A stretch of DNA of 64,000 bases. Source: Lancefieldella rimae ATCC 49626. Lineage in GTDB: Bacteria; Actinomycetota; Coriobacteriia; Coriobacteriales; Atopobiaceae. Made by a program: the position numbers and the translations under genes. Shown here piece by piece: positions 25,207 through 33,970 of the stretch. The DNA lies in NCBI RefSeq assembly GCF_000174015.1, contig NZ_ACFE01000003.1, positions 1 through 64,000 on the forward strand, in the 5' to 3' direction. Numbering within the stretch: the stretch's first letter is position 1; each line of letters starts with the position of its first letter. Under the pieces are notes generated by a model. It was not told the origin of the DNA. It did not search any database and saw only the letters and a list, made by a program, of their open reading frames with translations.

Positions 25207-27308
25207 GTTACTTTCAACAGCTTCTTGATATTGACTTTGATAGGAATGCTTCCTCCCACAATAGGGATGGGAATTTCGGCTAATGTGATTTCAGAAGGAA
25301 GATCTTTTATTACAACTCCTCCTATTACTTTTGCGTATTCCATAAAACTCCCTTGCTCTGGAAGATCAAGAATTGCCTTACGTATGGTTGCTTCTTTTGA
25401 AAATCCAGCTCGAGAAAGAATGTTTTCACTGTTGGTAAGTACTGGTCGCTTCAATCTCATATCAACTGGTTGAAGCCCCGCTCCCTCTATCAGCGTTTTC
25501 AATTTTCCTTTGAGCCATGTACCGACACCTGAAAAAATACCATCAAGCTTATCGAGAAACCCTGTTGCCTGAGAGCTAATCTTCTTGTATGCCGATCCAT
25601 AAGAAACCAACAAATTTCCCCAAAGCCCGAAGATGTCATCTGCGCCTTTACCGATAAATCCTGCTTTTTTGGAAAGAGAATCAAAAAAATCCGCTAATAC
25701 ATTGTTTTCTTTTGTAGCCTCATCAGGCGCAAGTACCGCTCCTGATATAGCCGAACCCTGTGGCAAACGTGAATGTGCAGCAAAAACCGCAGAAATAGAG
25801 CTCGCCGGAAGTTCCGTTTCTCCCCTTGTTGCAATAGCTACACAACCCCATGCTCCAGGTGGACAAAGTTTCGGACGTATTGCCGAAAGCTCTTTCAAAA
25901 TTTTTGCAAAGAGATCTTTTGACTGACTGGCGAGTTTCTTTACTTCCTTATCAATTTTAGCAACCTCTTCTAATGCCTCTTGATAGATTTTTGCCTCGTC
26001 GCAAACGATTTTCCAATAATGCTCAAAACCATTTTCGATTGAAGTGGATGCTGAGGCCACCTTACCCATATCTTCAACGCCAAGCTTGCAGTACGGGCAC
26101 TTCTCCACAGTGCCTGCGTCTAAATCAGAAAGCGAAGCATATTGAGTAATTTCCCCGTGTCTTCCAGGGCAATTTACATCTGCATGAAGAACGGTCTTCC
26201 CATCCTCAACCGAGCAAGGCCACAGCGCATCCGTATATAAAGACGTTTCTTTCATTTCTTGCACGTTACGAGGTAGTTCGGGAAATGAACATTGAACCGT
26301 ACCGTCCTCATTTTCTCGATAAGACCCGCTGCAAATTTTTTCATATGCATATTGGTAAAAAACTTTTCGACAGGCTGAATCGTTCCTTTCTTCTCCGGTA
26401 GCTCCCCCAATAACCTCCTGTACTTCTCGCGCCTTGTAATATGCCCGAGCGCGCATAAGGGGTACGCCAAATGACCATGTCTCAACAGAGTTATAGAAAG
26501 GATTGTCTTTCCCGTCGAGCATGGCGAGAGAGTGCGCCCTCTCGTACATACAAAACGAGGGGGAGTTACCGCAATCCGCTCTCCATGCCCGCTCTTTTGC
26601 TTCATTTGCCTTCTTCTGAGCTTTTTCTTTTTGCTCCGTCTTGTCCTGAATTTCTTTACTCTTTTTGGTAAGTTCCTCATCATTGATATCGCTATCAAGC
26701 GAACCAAACTCAGATTTTGACTGTAGGGGAAACGGAAGAGCAGCGCCCGTATAGTGCAAAGATCCCTTTGAGTTTGAGCGTATACACGCATATGATTGAG
26801 CCGCGATAAGAGCGGGCATGATTTTTTCAAACGATTGAAGCCCTTTTACAACGCTCTGAGAGAAATCTCTCCGTGCCTTTAGAATAGACGATCCTGTTTG
26901 ACTTAACTTTGCCCCTGCAGCTTGGAGTCCAGGAACACACGATGTTATTAACCCTGCACCAAGGGCGACAATACCTGTAAGACCCATACTAAGGACACAT
27001 GCATCCAAAACGGTAGCCACGGTTGTGTATTTTGCAACAACGTTTTCCCCGGCCAGAGCACCTGCATCAGCGATTGATTGCGTTTCGTAGCTATCTGTCA
27101 GAACCTGCCCTACGGAAACCAAACTGAAGAGGAGTGCAAGAACAACAAGCAAGGTTGTTGCCATGGCAACCGTTGTAAACCCTCCTGAATCATGTACGAA
27201 AATATTCATAAATGGCGCACGATACATCTCATCAGATTCAACGGGCATCTGAGATTTTGAACGCCCACATAGTGCGCCTCTAGCTCCACATATGAATCCA
27301 TTCTGCAT
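25203..27308 (-). CDS. large TadG-like pilus assembly protein
   Basis: A 701-residue protein with one N-terminal membrane span (FTTVAMATTLLVVLALLFSLVSVG, near residues 44-67) followed by the QSIADAGALAGENVV segment typical of TadE/TadG proteins, another hydrophobic stretch near 100, and a long extracytoplasmic part with a Lys/Glu-rich coiled-coil (near 220-245). Cys clusters occur mid-protein (CPGRHG and CPYC). The pre-span site GGFTTV lacks the +5 Glu of the smaller pseudopilins. No VWA domain is evident, unlike proteobacterial TadG. GGAGG precedes the ATG at 27308. It probably anchors or matures the pilus. Confidence 0.75.
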   Translation of the reverse strand: MQNGFICGARGALCGRSKSQMPVESDEMYRAPFMNIFVHDSGGFTTVAMATTLLVVLALLFSLVSVGQVLTDSYETQSIADAGALAGENVVAKYTTVATVLDACVLSMGLTGIVALGAGLITSCVPGLQAAGAKLSQTGSSILKARRDFSQSVVKGLQSFEKIMPALIAAQSYACIRSNSKGSLHYTGAALPFPLQSKSEFGSLDSDINDEELTKKSKEIQDKTEQKEKAQKKANEAKERAWRADCGNSPSFCMYERAHSLAMLDGKDNPFYNSVETWSFGVPLMRARAYYKAREVQEVIGGATGEERNDSACRKVFYQYAYEKICSGSYRENEDGTVQCSFPELPRNVQEMKETSLYTDALWPCSVEDGKTVLHADVNCPGRHGEITQYASLSDLDAGTVEKCPYCKLGVEDMGKVASASTSIENGFEHYWKIVCDEAKIYQEALEEVAKIDKEVKKLASQSKDLFAKILKELSAIRPKLCPPGAWGCVAIATRGETELPASSISAVFAAHSRLPQGSAISGAVLAPDEATKENNVLADFFDSLSKKAGFIGKGADDIFGLWGNLLVSYGSAYKKISSQATGFLDKLDGIFSGVGTWLKGKLKTLIEGAGLQPVDMRLKRPVLTNSENILSRAGFSKEATIRKAILDLPEQGSFMEYAKVIGGVVIKDLPSEITLAEIPIPIVGGSIPIKVNIKKLLKVT

Positions 27309-27759
27309 AGGAACCTCCAAGCCACTTGGGACGAATCTTTTCCTGAACGCGAGTTGAAACGACATACCCTTGTCCATCATTTTTACCTGCTAAAGAAAGC
27401 AACCACCCAACAGGAGGGAGAGGGTGCATGTGTCCTGTTATCTTGACGTAAACTTCTTGGTCATCCTTTTGCAACTCAATGTTCCAATCCTCTCTCCCGC
27501 CAGCATGAAAAAGAGGAATTTCTGGAATAGCTCTGAGACGTCTTTGTACATAACTCCTACATTGATGCACATCAGTTGATGTGCCATATAAACGAGCAGC
27601 CTCAGATGCAGCTTCACTCATAACGGTCCTGGTATACAAAATGCAAACAGGCTGTAGTAATACCGCAAAAAGAATCAAAAGAATCGGAAGGAGAATCGCT
27701 GCTTCAACAGAAGATTGTCCTGTTGTGTCGTTGGTAGCGCCTCTAGTACAAAAGCACAT
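27280..27759 (-). CDS. TadE-like pseudopilin
   Basis: A 159-residue pseudopilin. G14|QSSVE with Glu at +5 leads into AAILLPILLILFAVLLQPVCILY, then the TadE pattern TVMSEAASEAARLYG. The outer domain has a few Cys and a final Trp-rich stretch. It overlaps its neighbours at both ends (17 bp upstream, 29 bp downstream). The ATG at 27759 is chosen for the family-typical short leader; its Shine-Dalgarno is weak, so expression may rely on coupling. Confidence 0.85.
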   Translation of the reverse strand: MCFCTRGATNDTTGQSSVEAAILLPILLILFAVLLQPVCILYTRTVMSEAASEAARLYGTSTDVHQCRSYVQRRLRAIPEIPLFHAGGREDWNIELQKDDQEVYVKITGHMHPLPPVGWLLSLAGKNDGQGYVVSTRVQEKIRPKWLGGSYAEWIHMWS

Positions 27760-27985
27760 CTTTAAGTGTCTTTGAAAATTCAGGAGATAATGCATGAGAT
27801 GCCGCACGAGTTGCAGACTCAATAAATAGCCCCGAATGCACAGCTTGCCACAGCGCAGTAAGAGTGACAACCATTGCGAGAAAAGCAAAGAGAACGACAG
27901 CATACTCCAAGGTTGATTGTCCACTTTTATCCCCTATCATTCTTGAGAGGCTATTTCTTGTATCTCTTGAATCGTTACATGACAT
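27743..27985 (-). CDS. small TadE/Flp-like pseudopilin
   Basis: An 80-residue pilin-like protein. A leader of 22 residues ends at G22|QSTLEYAVVLFAFLAMVVT, with Glu at +5 and Tyr at +6 exactly as in Flp pilins, followed by a short amphipathic tail. It could be a minor pilin or initiation subunit. AAAGG lies about seven bases before the ATG at 27985. It overlaps both adjacent genes. Confidence 0.85.
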   Translation of the reverse strand: MSCNDSRDTRNSLSRMIGDKSGQSTLEYAVVLFAFLAMVVTLTALWQAVHSGLFIESATRAASHALSPEFSKTLKDVLLY

Positions 27986-28416
27986 ACGGCAACCTTTCGA
28001 CTCGATCCTTCGTCGCTAATGAGACATATATCAACCCATCCACTTCCTTGGAAAATACAGCTCCACACGTTTCCCAATACATCGAGATATCCGGAAAATA
28101 TAGGGATTGAATCACCCTGCTCTTCATATGAGCGCAGCAGCTCTTCTCCAACTTCTTGAAACGACTTCGTACTTTCCCATGTTTGTTGCGGGTTGGAAAT
28201 CAATTTTTTATGAAGATATTCAGATACTTGCCTATCTTTTGAAATATCTACTGGCCTTTGAGTCTTTTCACCAGGCTGTCCGGAAATACCTTGCTCAAAT
28301 TTCTCTGACTCAGATGCAGTTTGTGTAACTGTTTTGGGCAGCAACAACAGTCCTAACGTTGTGAAAACAAGGCATGCAATAACAAATATTGCCACTGAAT
28401 GCTTTTTCATGAACAT
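27937..28416 (-). CDS. membrane-anchored protein of unknown function in the tad operon
   Basis: A 159-residue protein with an N-terminal membrane anchor (SVAIFVIACLVFTTLGLLLL) and an extracytoplasmic, mostly helical domain; the end contains three Cys. I recognise no family. Its start overlaps the flp stop as TGATG and its end overlaps the next pseudopilin by 49 bp, so it is a fixed operon member, plausibly a pilus accessory. The precise start (28416 or 28410) is open. Confidence 0.6.
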   Translation of the reverse strand: MFMKKHSVAIFVIACLVFTTLGLLLLPKTVTQTASESEKFEQGISGQPGEKTQRPVDISKDRQVSEYLHKKLISNPQQTWESTKSFQEVGEELLRSYEEQGDSIPIFSGYLDVLGNVWSCIFQGSGWVDICLISDEGSSRKVAVCHVTIQEIQEIASQE

Positions 28417-28613
28417 CACAGTGAGTTAATTCCTGTTGTAATTGCATTCCATAGCTCAGTGATTTTTCCTTTAAAGGCAATAATGGCAACTATTGCAATA
28501 ACCACCAAAACTCCCACAAGAATGGCGTATTCAGTAGTACCCTGCCCATCCTGATTGTGATAAAAGGCTTGCAGACGAGAAGTAACTCTACTAAGACGCG
28601 TTTTATCAAACAT
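28416..28613 (-). CDS. flp: Flp major pilin
   Basis: A 65-residue Flp-type prepilin. The leader ends at G23|QGTTEYAILVGVLVVIAIV with the diagnostic Glu(+5)-Tyr(+6), followed by a short FKGKITELWNAITTGINSL tail. After cleavage by a class III prepilin peptidase it would polymerise into the thin tad pilus used for adherence and, in some actinobacteria, DNA uptake. It lies between tadC and the unknown membrane protein. Confidence 0.93.
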   Translation of the reverse strand: MFDKTRLSRVTSRLQAFYHNQDGQGTTEYAILVGVLVVIAIVAIIAFKGKITELWNAITTGINSL

Positions 28614-28635
28614 TTTATCCTCCTTTTATAAGTGT

Positions 28636-29307
28636 TTACCATACTGAAAGAGCCGGACCTAAAAGTGGTCCAAGAATTGCTATAAGCATTGCAGGAACAA
28701 TAAGCGTTCCTAAAGGAAGAAGCATCTTTACCGGCACTTTTTCTATTTCAGCTTCAAGTGCTGCCCTTTGATCATCTCGAATTGTTCCGGCTTGCCGTTC
28801 AAGTGAATCCGAAAGAGGTGTGCCAAACGCAAGAGACTCGGTTACCACAGAAGCAAAACTTAAAAGAGAGGTAATGCCATATTCCGCTGCAATCTCTTCA
28901 AGCGCAGTAGATCTTGTCGTAGCACCCATCTGCCAGGAGAGCAGCGCCTGACTCATTTTTTCCGAAAGAACACCGCTACAGCGATTGCAATATAAATCGA
29001 GTGAAGAATCAAACGAGAGACCGGACGACAGCCCTAACGTGAGAACGTCTAACATACGTGGCATTTCTTTAATAATGGCGTTCCGTTGATGTGCAATTCT
29101 CTTCCGCTTGGTTACTTCTCTTACTATTTTTAAGATACCCGCCACGCTCAAAATTTCTTGAAGCCAAGAGTTTAAACGCTTGGATCTCAAGCCATGATCT
29201 TGAGTTCCATGTTTCTGGATGGGACTTTTTACACTTGTGAACAGCCATACCGAGCCCATTAAAGACCCCGCTACACCTCCCACGAAAACAATACGTAAAA
29301 GCATCAT
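28636..29307 (-). CDS. tadC: tad pilus inner-membrane platform protein TadC
   Basis: A 223-residue type II secretion F-family membrane protein. A span lies at the N-terminus and others near the C-terminus (VKMLLPLGTLIVPAMLIAILGPLLG), around a cytoplasmic helical domain with MPRMLDVLTLGLSSGLSFDSS. It forms the assembly platform with TadB. The start ATG at 29307 overlaps the tadB stop in a TGATG, with AAAGGTG upstream. Confidence 0.9.
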   Translation of the reverse strand: MMLLRIVFVGGVAGSLMGSVWLFTSVKSPIQKHGTQDHGLRSKRLNSWLQEILSVAGILKIVREVTKRKRIAHQRNAIIKEMPRMLDVLTLGLSSGLSFDSSLDLYCNRCSGVLSEKMSQALLSWQMGATTRSTALEEIAAEYGITSLLSFASVVTESLAFGTPLSDSLERQAGTIRDDQRAALEAEIEKVPVKMLLPLGTLIVPAMLIAILGPLLGPALSVW

Positions 29308-30242
29308 CACAACACCTTTTTCATCAATTTCCGAATGATAACTAGTGCACCTGCATCCATTCCTAATGCAAGAAGCGTGCAAATAATTCCTGTCGTTGTA
29401 GTAAGACCCTTTTGAAAATCAGGAGAAATAAGTGAGAGCACGCCAATGAGAAGAAGCGGCAATAAACACACAATTCGTGCAGAAAGACGTACTTGTGCCG
29501 TTTTAACGGAGAGCAGCCGCTCAAACTCTGACTGTCTTTCTACCAATGTTGCCGTTCTGAGGAAAAGATTACGAAGAGGACTTCCTGTCCGATGAGATAT
29601 AACAAGTGCGGTTGCAAGTAAACTTGAACCTGGAACAGAAAGATCGCAAGCAAGCTCCTCTACAACAGACTCAACAGGCATACCACAACGCAATTTAAGA
29701 GACGCTCGAATAAAATACTGGGCAACTGCTCCATGTGAATGATTCCCGACATATTCAATAGCCTGTGAGAGCGTCTGACCTGACCCCAAAGCAACCGAGA
29801 GTGTGCGATAAATTCCCGGCATACTGTGTGATACTTCAAGCTTAAGCTTCCGGCAGTCATTTTCATATTTCATAGGTATATACGCTATAAGAGCTATAGC
29901 AGTAAAAAAGACTCCTGCCACAGATCTAAAAAGCAACCCTATAAGAAATGCCACTCCTACAATGCTTAAAAGAATTTCAACGCATGACTCTTCAATATCA
30001 ATGTGAGTAATATCCCCATTTACCTGTTGCTTCCACATTTGTGCTACATGCTTCCAGCAAGGTATCTCACACAAACTTGAAATAAGCCTCGTGTGGGCAA
30101 GTGGTTGCACAAGATTGATAATTATCGCTTGAACAGAAGCTCCGGACTTTGATGCCCCTTTCCAGGTCTGCACAAATCCTAATAAAAGATAGGTAAGTGT
30201 ACCTACTGTAAGGCAGAAGCACAAGATGCTTGCTTTTCCCAT
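29307..30242 (-). CDS. tadB: tad pilus inner-membrane platform protein TadB
   Basis: A 311-residue type II secretion F-family protein with an N-terminal span, a paired span near 100-135 (SIVGVAFLIGLLF, FFTAIALIAYIP) and two C-terminal spans. The cytoplasmic domain has MPGIYRTLSVALGSGQTLSQAIEYV and TGSPLRNLFLRTATLVERQ. It pairs with TadC to receive force from the ATPase. The ATG at 30242 has GAGGAGG upstream and lies 40 bp inside the end of the ATPase gene. Confidence 0.9.
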   Translation of the reverse strand: MGKASILCFCLTVGTLTYLLLGFVQTWKGASKSGASVQAIIINLVQPLAHTRLISSLCEIPCWKHVAQMWKQQVNGDITHIDIEESCVEILLSIVGVAFLIGLLFRSVAGVFFTAIALIAYIPMKYENDCRKLKLEVSHSMPGIYRTLSVALGSGQTLSQAIEYVGNHSHGAVAQYFIRASLKLRCGMPVESVVEELACDLSVPGSSLLATALVISHRTGSPLRNLFLRTATLVERQSEFERLLSVKTAQVRLSARIVCLLPLLLIGVLSLISPDFQKGLTTTTGIICTLLALGMDAGALVIIRKLMKKVL

Positions 30243-31558
30243 CTTTCCACCTCCTCTTGTGAAAGTCGTCTTTCTTTCTCTGCCGCCGTAATAAACGAAG
30301 GAACATGATTGAGGTGCCATTGCCGTGTAAACGCATCAAAAGAAATACACTCTTGTATGCAAATAGTCCTATCCTGTTGCCAAAATAATTCCGAAATGGA
30401 AGTAACGTAACGTCTGCCATCAGGTAATCTTTGAGCCATAACAATGAGATCAAGTGCAGATGCAATTTGCTCTTCAATAATATCGGCAGGAAGATCCATT
30501 CCAAATCGGGCCATAAGAACCAATCGCAAGATTGCTTCTTTAGCGGTACCTGCATGAAGAGTAGTCAGAGAACCATCATGTCCGGTATTCATCGCTTGAA
30601 GCATATCAATACATTCTTCACCGCGAACCTCCCCAACGATGATCCGGTCGGGTCTCATCCGAAGTGCGTTTCTAACCAAACGCCTAATTGTAATTTCTCC
30701 TGTTCCTTCAATTGAGGCACTCCGCGCTTCAAGCCGCACAACATTGGGATGAGCGTCAAAACGTAACTCCGCCGAATCTTCAATGGTTACAATTCGCTCT
30801 GATACATCAATCTCGCATGAAAGCGCATTGAGAAGGGTTGTTTTACCGGATCCCGTTCCTCCAACAACCGCAATACCTTTTCTCATTTTCACTGCCCAAG
30901 AAAGGAGTTGAGCAAGCCATGATGGAAGTGACCCTAATTCAATCAAACGTGAAAGGGAAGTGATCTTTCCGGTAAAACGCCTAATAGTCACAGCAGGTCC
31001 ATTAATGGCAATAGGTTCTGCCACTGCATTTACTCTATCTCCATTCGCAAGGCGTGCATCAACAATAGGGCTCACTTGGTCGAGACGTCTACCAAGCGGC
31101 GCCAAAATACGATCCATAACAATAAGAATCTGCTCTGGAGAATCAAAGACTGCATCAGCTTCACGGATCTCACCGTTCTTCTCGTAAAAAAGAGATCCGC
31201 ATCCGTTAATCATAATCTCCGTTACTTCAAGATCCTCTAACAGTGGTTGAATGGGACCAAGCCCACAAATCTCATCAACTACTTGTCGAATAAGCTGTGC
31301 CGAAGTTTCAAGTTCAGGTACGTCAAAGGAATTCTCGTTAAGAATTTCCTGACATGCCACGGTCAATTCTTCGCGAACATAGCCAATATCGCCTTGTTTC
31401 ATGAGCTGAGAAATAGTTGAAAGTCCTAATTGACTTACAAGCTTCTTTTTTAAATCAGACCTTTGTTGAGACAGTTGGCTGTTCTGGCCTAAGCCGCCTT
31501 CCCTTGAATCAGACGTATTATTTGACTGAGCTGCGTGTACACGCTCTAACACTGACAC
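30203..31558 (-). CDS. tadA: tad pilus assembly ATPase TadA/CpaF
   Basis: A 451-residue secretion ATPase that powers pilin polymerisation. It has an N-terminal helical domain, then [17 protein letters not shown], Walker A GGTGSGKT (233-240), the Asp box [10 protein letters not shown], Walker [11 protein letters not shown] and the His box GSLTTLHAG. This is the CpaF family with the actinobacterial [20 protein letters not shown] loop. It lies directly after cpaE and overlaps tadB. Confidence 0.95.
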   Translation of the reverse strand: MSVLERVHAAQSNNTSDSREGGLGQNSQLSQQRSDLKKKLVSQLGLSTISQLMKQGDIGYVREELTVACQEILNENSFDVPELETSAQLIRQVVDEICGLGPIQPLLEDLEVTEIMINGCGSLFYEKNGEIREADAVFDSPEQILIVMDRILAPLGRRLDQVSPIVDARLANGDRVNAVAEPIAINGPAVTIRRFTGKITSLSRLIELGSLPSWLAQLLSWAVKMRKGIAVVGGTGSGKTTLLNALSCEIDVSERIVTIEDSAELRFDAHPNVVRLEARSASIEGTGEITIRRLVRNALRMRPDRIIVGEVRGEECIDMLQAMNTGHDGSLTTLHAGTAKEAILRLVLMARFGMDLPADIIEEQIASALDLIVMAQRLPDGRRYVTSISELFWQQDRTICIQECISFDAFTRQWHLNHVPSFITAAEKERRLSQEEVERWEKQASCASALQ

Positions 31559-32875
31559 TTACCCCACCTCCTTTTGCTTTCTAAACAAACCTAAGAGACG
31601 GTGTTCGAGTGACCACTTTGATGCTTTGTTCGCTGCATCGCATTTTGGTAGTGCTCCCAAGCCTAAAAAGAGCTGAGCGAGCGTTGCTGCGAGCGAATTT
31701 GAAAAAGGTGAAGATTCCTGAAGCAGCATTGGCAACTGCCCCGATGAAATGAGAGACAAGACATCAGGGCCCCCATCAAAAACTTGATATTGTCGCGCCG
31801 CTTCAAGTCCAATTTCTGCTCGACCCGTAGAAATGTCTTGTCTCAGCCGAGGGTCAGCTTTGTTCTCAATACGAACAATCCGCGTGCGAGCAACACCGAG
31901 TCTCACTGCAAGACTACTGGTTCTTGACATGGACGCAAGTGAAAAAACCGGTCTGCCTGTTACTATGACAAACCTATCGCTTAGTTGAGCTGCCTGCGCG
32001 ACAATGTCCGTTGGTGTTGTTGAAGTGTCTACGATAACCACATCAACAATGCCCGAAATTGCCTGTATTAAGTTACCCGCAAAAGGAGTAACCATCTCTG
32101 CCATTTCCGGTTTTAAGCAAGGTCCCCATAGCAAGATATTCTCTGCTGCCACAACGGCTGACGCCTTAAACGACTCAATGTCTCTCGGTCCATTGACCGC
32201 AAATCTCGCCAAATCATTCAATTTGGTATGCGCAAAGCAGGAATAAAGATTTCCGCAAGAAAGGTCCAAATCGATCAGACCAACCTTCATGCCCCATGAA
32301 GCAGCGATAAGAGCAAACGAAGCCGCAATGGTTGTCTTGCCCACCCCTCCTCGTCCTGAAGCTATTGTCAGGATTGGAGCATGTGAGATTTCAGAAGGCG
32401 GCACAAGGCTTTCTAATGTGGTGTCAGCTTTCGGAGAAGAAATGGAATTTGGAAATTTATCCAAATCAAAATCAGGCAAAGCCGGAAGAACATTGAGACC
32501 CCCGTCAACAATTTGGATTCTCCCGGCTTTAGCGAGCTCAATAATTTCGATAGGATCAAGTACCAAATCAATTCCGGCACGGGCGGCACGCGATCTGAGG
32601 GATCCCGAGGCGTTGCGACGAACAAGCACCACTGCCCGAGCGTTTCCATCGTGTGATATCGCGGCAGCTAGATTAATATCCGAGACATCTCCTTGAAAGG
32701 AACCGATTGCTACCGAGTATTCATCAGGCCGAGCTTCACTCACTAATTGCCGAAGATCTGAAGCGCTTTTTACAAATTCACAATTTCCCATTGCACCTAA
32801 CGAGGAAAGAACTAAATTAAGCTCAACGCGATGCGCAATATCAGAAAATGCAAGCCACTTCTCTTTTACATTCAT
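31559..32875 (-). CDS. cpaE: tad locus localisation ATPase CpaE/TadZ
   Basis: A 438-residue protein with a receiver-like N-terminal domain (about 1-110, lacking an obvious phospho-acceptor set) and a MinD/ParA-type ATPase. The deviant Walker A is SGRGGVGKTT (173-182), with VGLIDLDLSCGNLY after it. In other tad systems this protein positions the pilus machine at a pole or site. It overlaps cpaB by 4 bp and abuts tadA. Confidence 0.9.
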   Translation of the reverse strand: MNVKEKWLAFSDIAHRVELNLVLSSLGAMGNCEFVKSASDLRQLVSEARPDEYSVAIGSFQGDVSDINLAAAISHDGNARAVVLVRRNASGSLRSRAARAGIDLVLDPIEIIELAKAGRIQIVDGGLNVLPALPDFDLDKFPNSISSPKADTTLESLVPPSEISHAPILTIASGRGGVGKTTIAASFALIAASWGMKVGLIDLDLSCGNLYSCFAHTKLNDLARFAVNGPRDIESFKASAVVAAENILLWGPCLKPEMAEMVTPFAGNLIQAISGIVDVVIVDTSTTPTDIVAQAAQLSDRFVIVTGRPVFSLASMSRTSSLAVRLGVARTRIVRIENKADPRLRQDISTGRAEIGLEAARQYQVFDGGPDVLSLISSGQLPMLLQESSPFSNSLAATLAQLFLGLGALPKCDAANKASKWSLEHRLLGLFRKQKEVG

Positions 32876-33660
32876 TCTTCCTCCTCGTTTTCCCGAGTGG
32901 TACGAGAACCTTCCTCGTCATTCGTCTGATGAGTATCAACAGGTACATCAGTTGATTCATGTTCTTGTAGGGTATTTGTTATGCTTGGCTGTACTTCAGT
33001 TGGGGCATTTTCTGTTCCCAACTTCGACATATCAACTTCATCGCCAGGAACCACCAGCCTAAGAGTTCCTTTCGCTTCAGCCGAAAGAATACTTGTCATA
33101 TCTTTTGGTAAAACTCCCACGGTTAGCGGTGTGCTGGAAATGTAGACACTTTCTCCGGTATCTGAAAGCAGCGTAATCTGCGTTGAGAGCAACCTGATAC
33201 CGTGATCTGTCATCTCGTACGCCGCAAGCGTTGTCCCTGCAGCAACTTTTCCAACCAGACCGGTTTTCTCGCCATGAGAAATAGAGATCCCTACAAGACC
33301 TTTAGGAACCGTTACGGTAGTTTCATTTGTCCGAAAATTAAGTTTGGTGAGTGGTGTTCCGGCACTTATAGGAATTGTTACCTGTTTGCCCATAATATCG
33401 TCGGCATTGGTAAACGATCCTTCGGGAGCAAGATCTGAAACCCAGCTTTTTACCTGAGTGTTAGATGATGAAATGGTATCTCCGGCCTCAATGGGTTTTG
33501 TGGCCACCACAAGATTTACCACTTCCCCACCGTAGCGCTCAATCACCTCGGCACGCGACTGCTCTGCCTCGGCTTTAATCTGGTTTCCATACACGATGCA
33601 GCACAACACCGCGAGAAGAGCACATGCACCCGAAAGTACGAATCTAAAACGATGTGACAT
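32872..33660 (-). CDS. cpaB: SAF-domain pilus protein CpaB/RcpC
   Basis: A 262-residue protein with an N-terminal membrane anchor (FVLSGACALLAVLCCIVYG), an SAF domain (NLVVATKPIEAGDTISSSN, MGKQVTIPISAGTPLTKLNF) and a distal RcpC-type beta region. The last ~45 residues are acidic and disordered (Thr/Glu/Asp-rich, ending NEEEE). In monoderms it probably guides the pilus through the wall, since no secretin is present. It is the first gene of the operon, with GGAGGG before the ATG. Confidence 0.88.
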   Translation of the reverse strand: MSHRFRFVLSGACALLAVLCCIVYGNQIKAEAEQSRAEVIERYGGEVVNLVVATKPIEAGDTISSSNTQVKSWVSDLAPEGSFTNADDIMGKQVTIPISAGTPLTKLNFRTNETTVTVPKGLVGISISHGEKTGLVGKVAAGTTLAAYEMTDHGIRLLSTQITLLSDTGESVYISSTPLTVGVLPKDMTSILSAEAKGTLRLVVPGDEVDMSKLGTENAPTEVQPSITNTLQEHESTDVPVDTHQTNDEEGSRTTRENEEEE

Positions 33661-33745
33661 TCAAACCCTCCAAACCGTCTTGGTAAGGAGATTGTCACTG
33701 AACCCCTCTCACACGAAGTCTACTTTCTCAAAAAGCCCTTCCGTA

Positions 33746-33774
33746 ATCTGACGCGTATCTGACACGAAACTGAC
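33746..33774 (-). promoter_or_regulatory. three 7-bp direct repeats at 11-bp pitch upstream of the tad operon
   Basis: Read on the minus strand the half-sites are GTCAGTT (33774-33768), GTCAGAT (33763-33757) and GTCAGAT (33752-33746), each separated by 4 bp. Seven-bp direct repeats spaced one helical turn apart are the layout bound by OmpR/PhoB-family and SARP-type winged-helix regulators. The array lies 86 bp upstream of the cpaB ATG. A TAGACT (33722-33717) downstream could be the -10 box. Confidence 0.55.
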
Positions 33775-33891
33775 CAAATAAGTATTATCAGAGGTAAAAG
33801 TTCTATTTCACTTTCATGTTAGTTTAAGTTTTGATGGAAATTATCATATAAAAGTTTTTAGATTTTCATGCGGTATACAAAACTCTTCACC

Positions 33892-33929
33892 AAAAAAGAG
33901 TCTCCATCTCAAATAAGAGACAGAGACTC
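33892..33929 (-). terminator. intrinsic terminator of the PTS operon
   Basis: On the minus strand a 13-bp stem (33929-33917 with 33910-33898, outer GAGTCTC/GAGACTC, two wobble pairs) with a 6-nt loop is followed by six Ts (33897-33892). A CGAGAAG motif lies just upstream (33936-33942, minus orientation). Confidence 0.88.
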
Positions 33930-33970
33930 CAGGTTCTTCTCGCCAGCGAGGTCTGGCCAGAAAGAAACAC

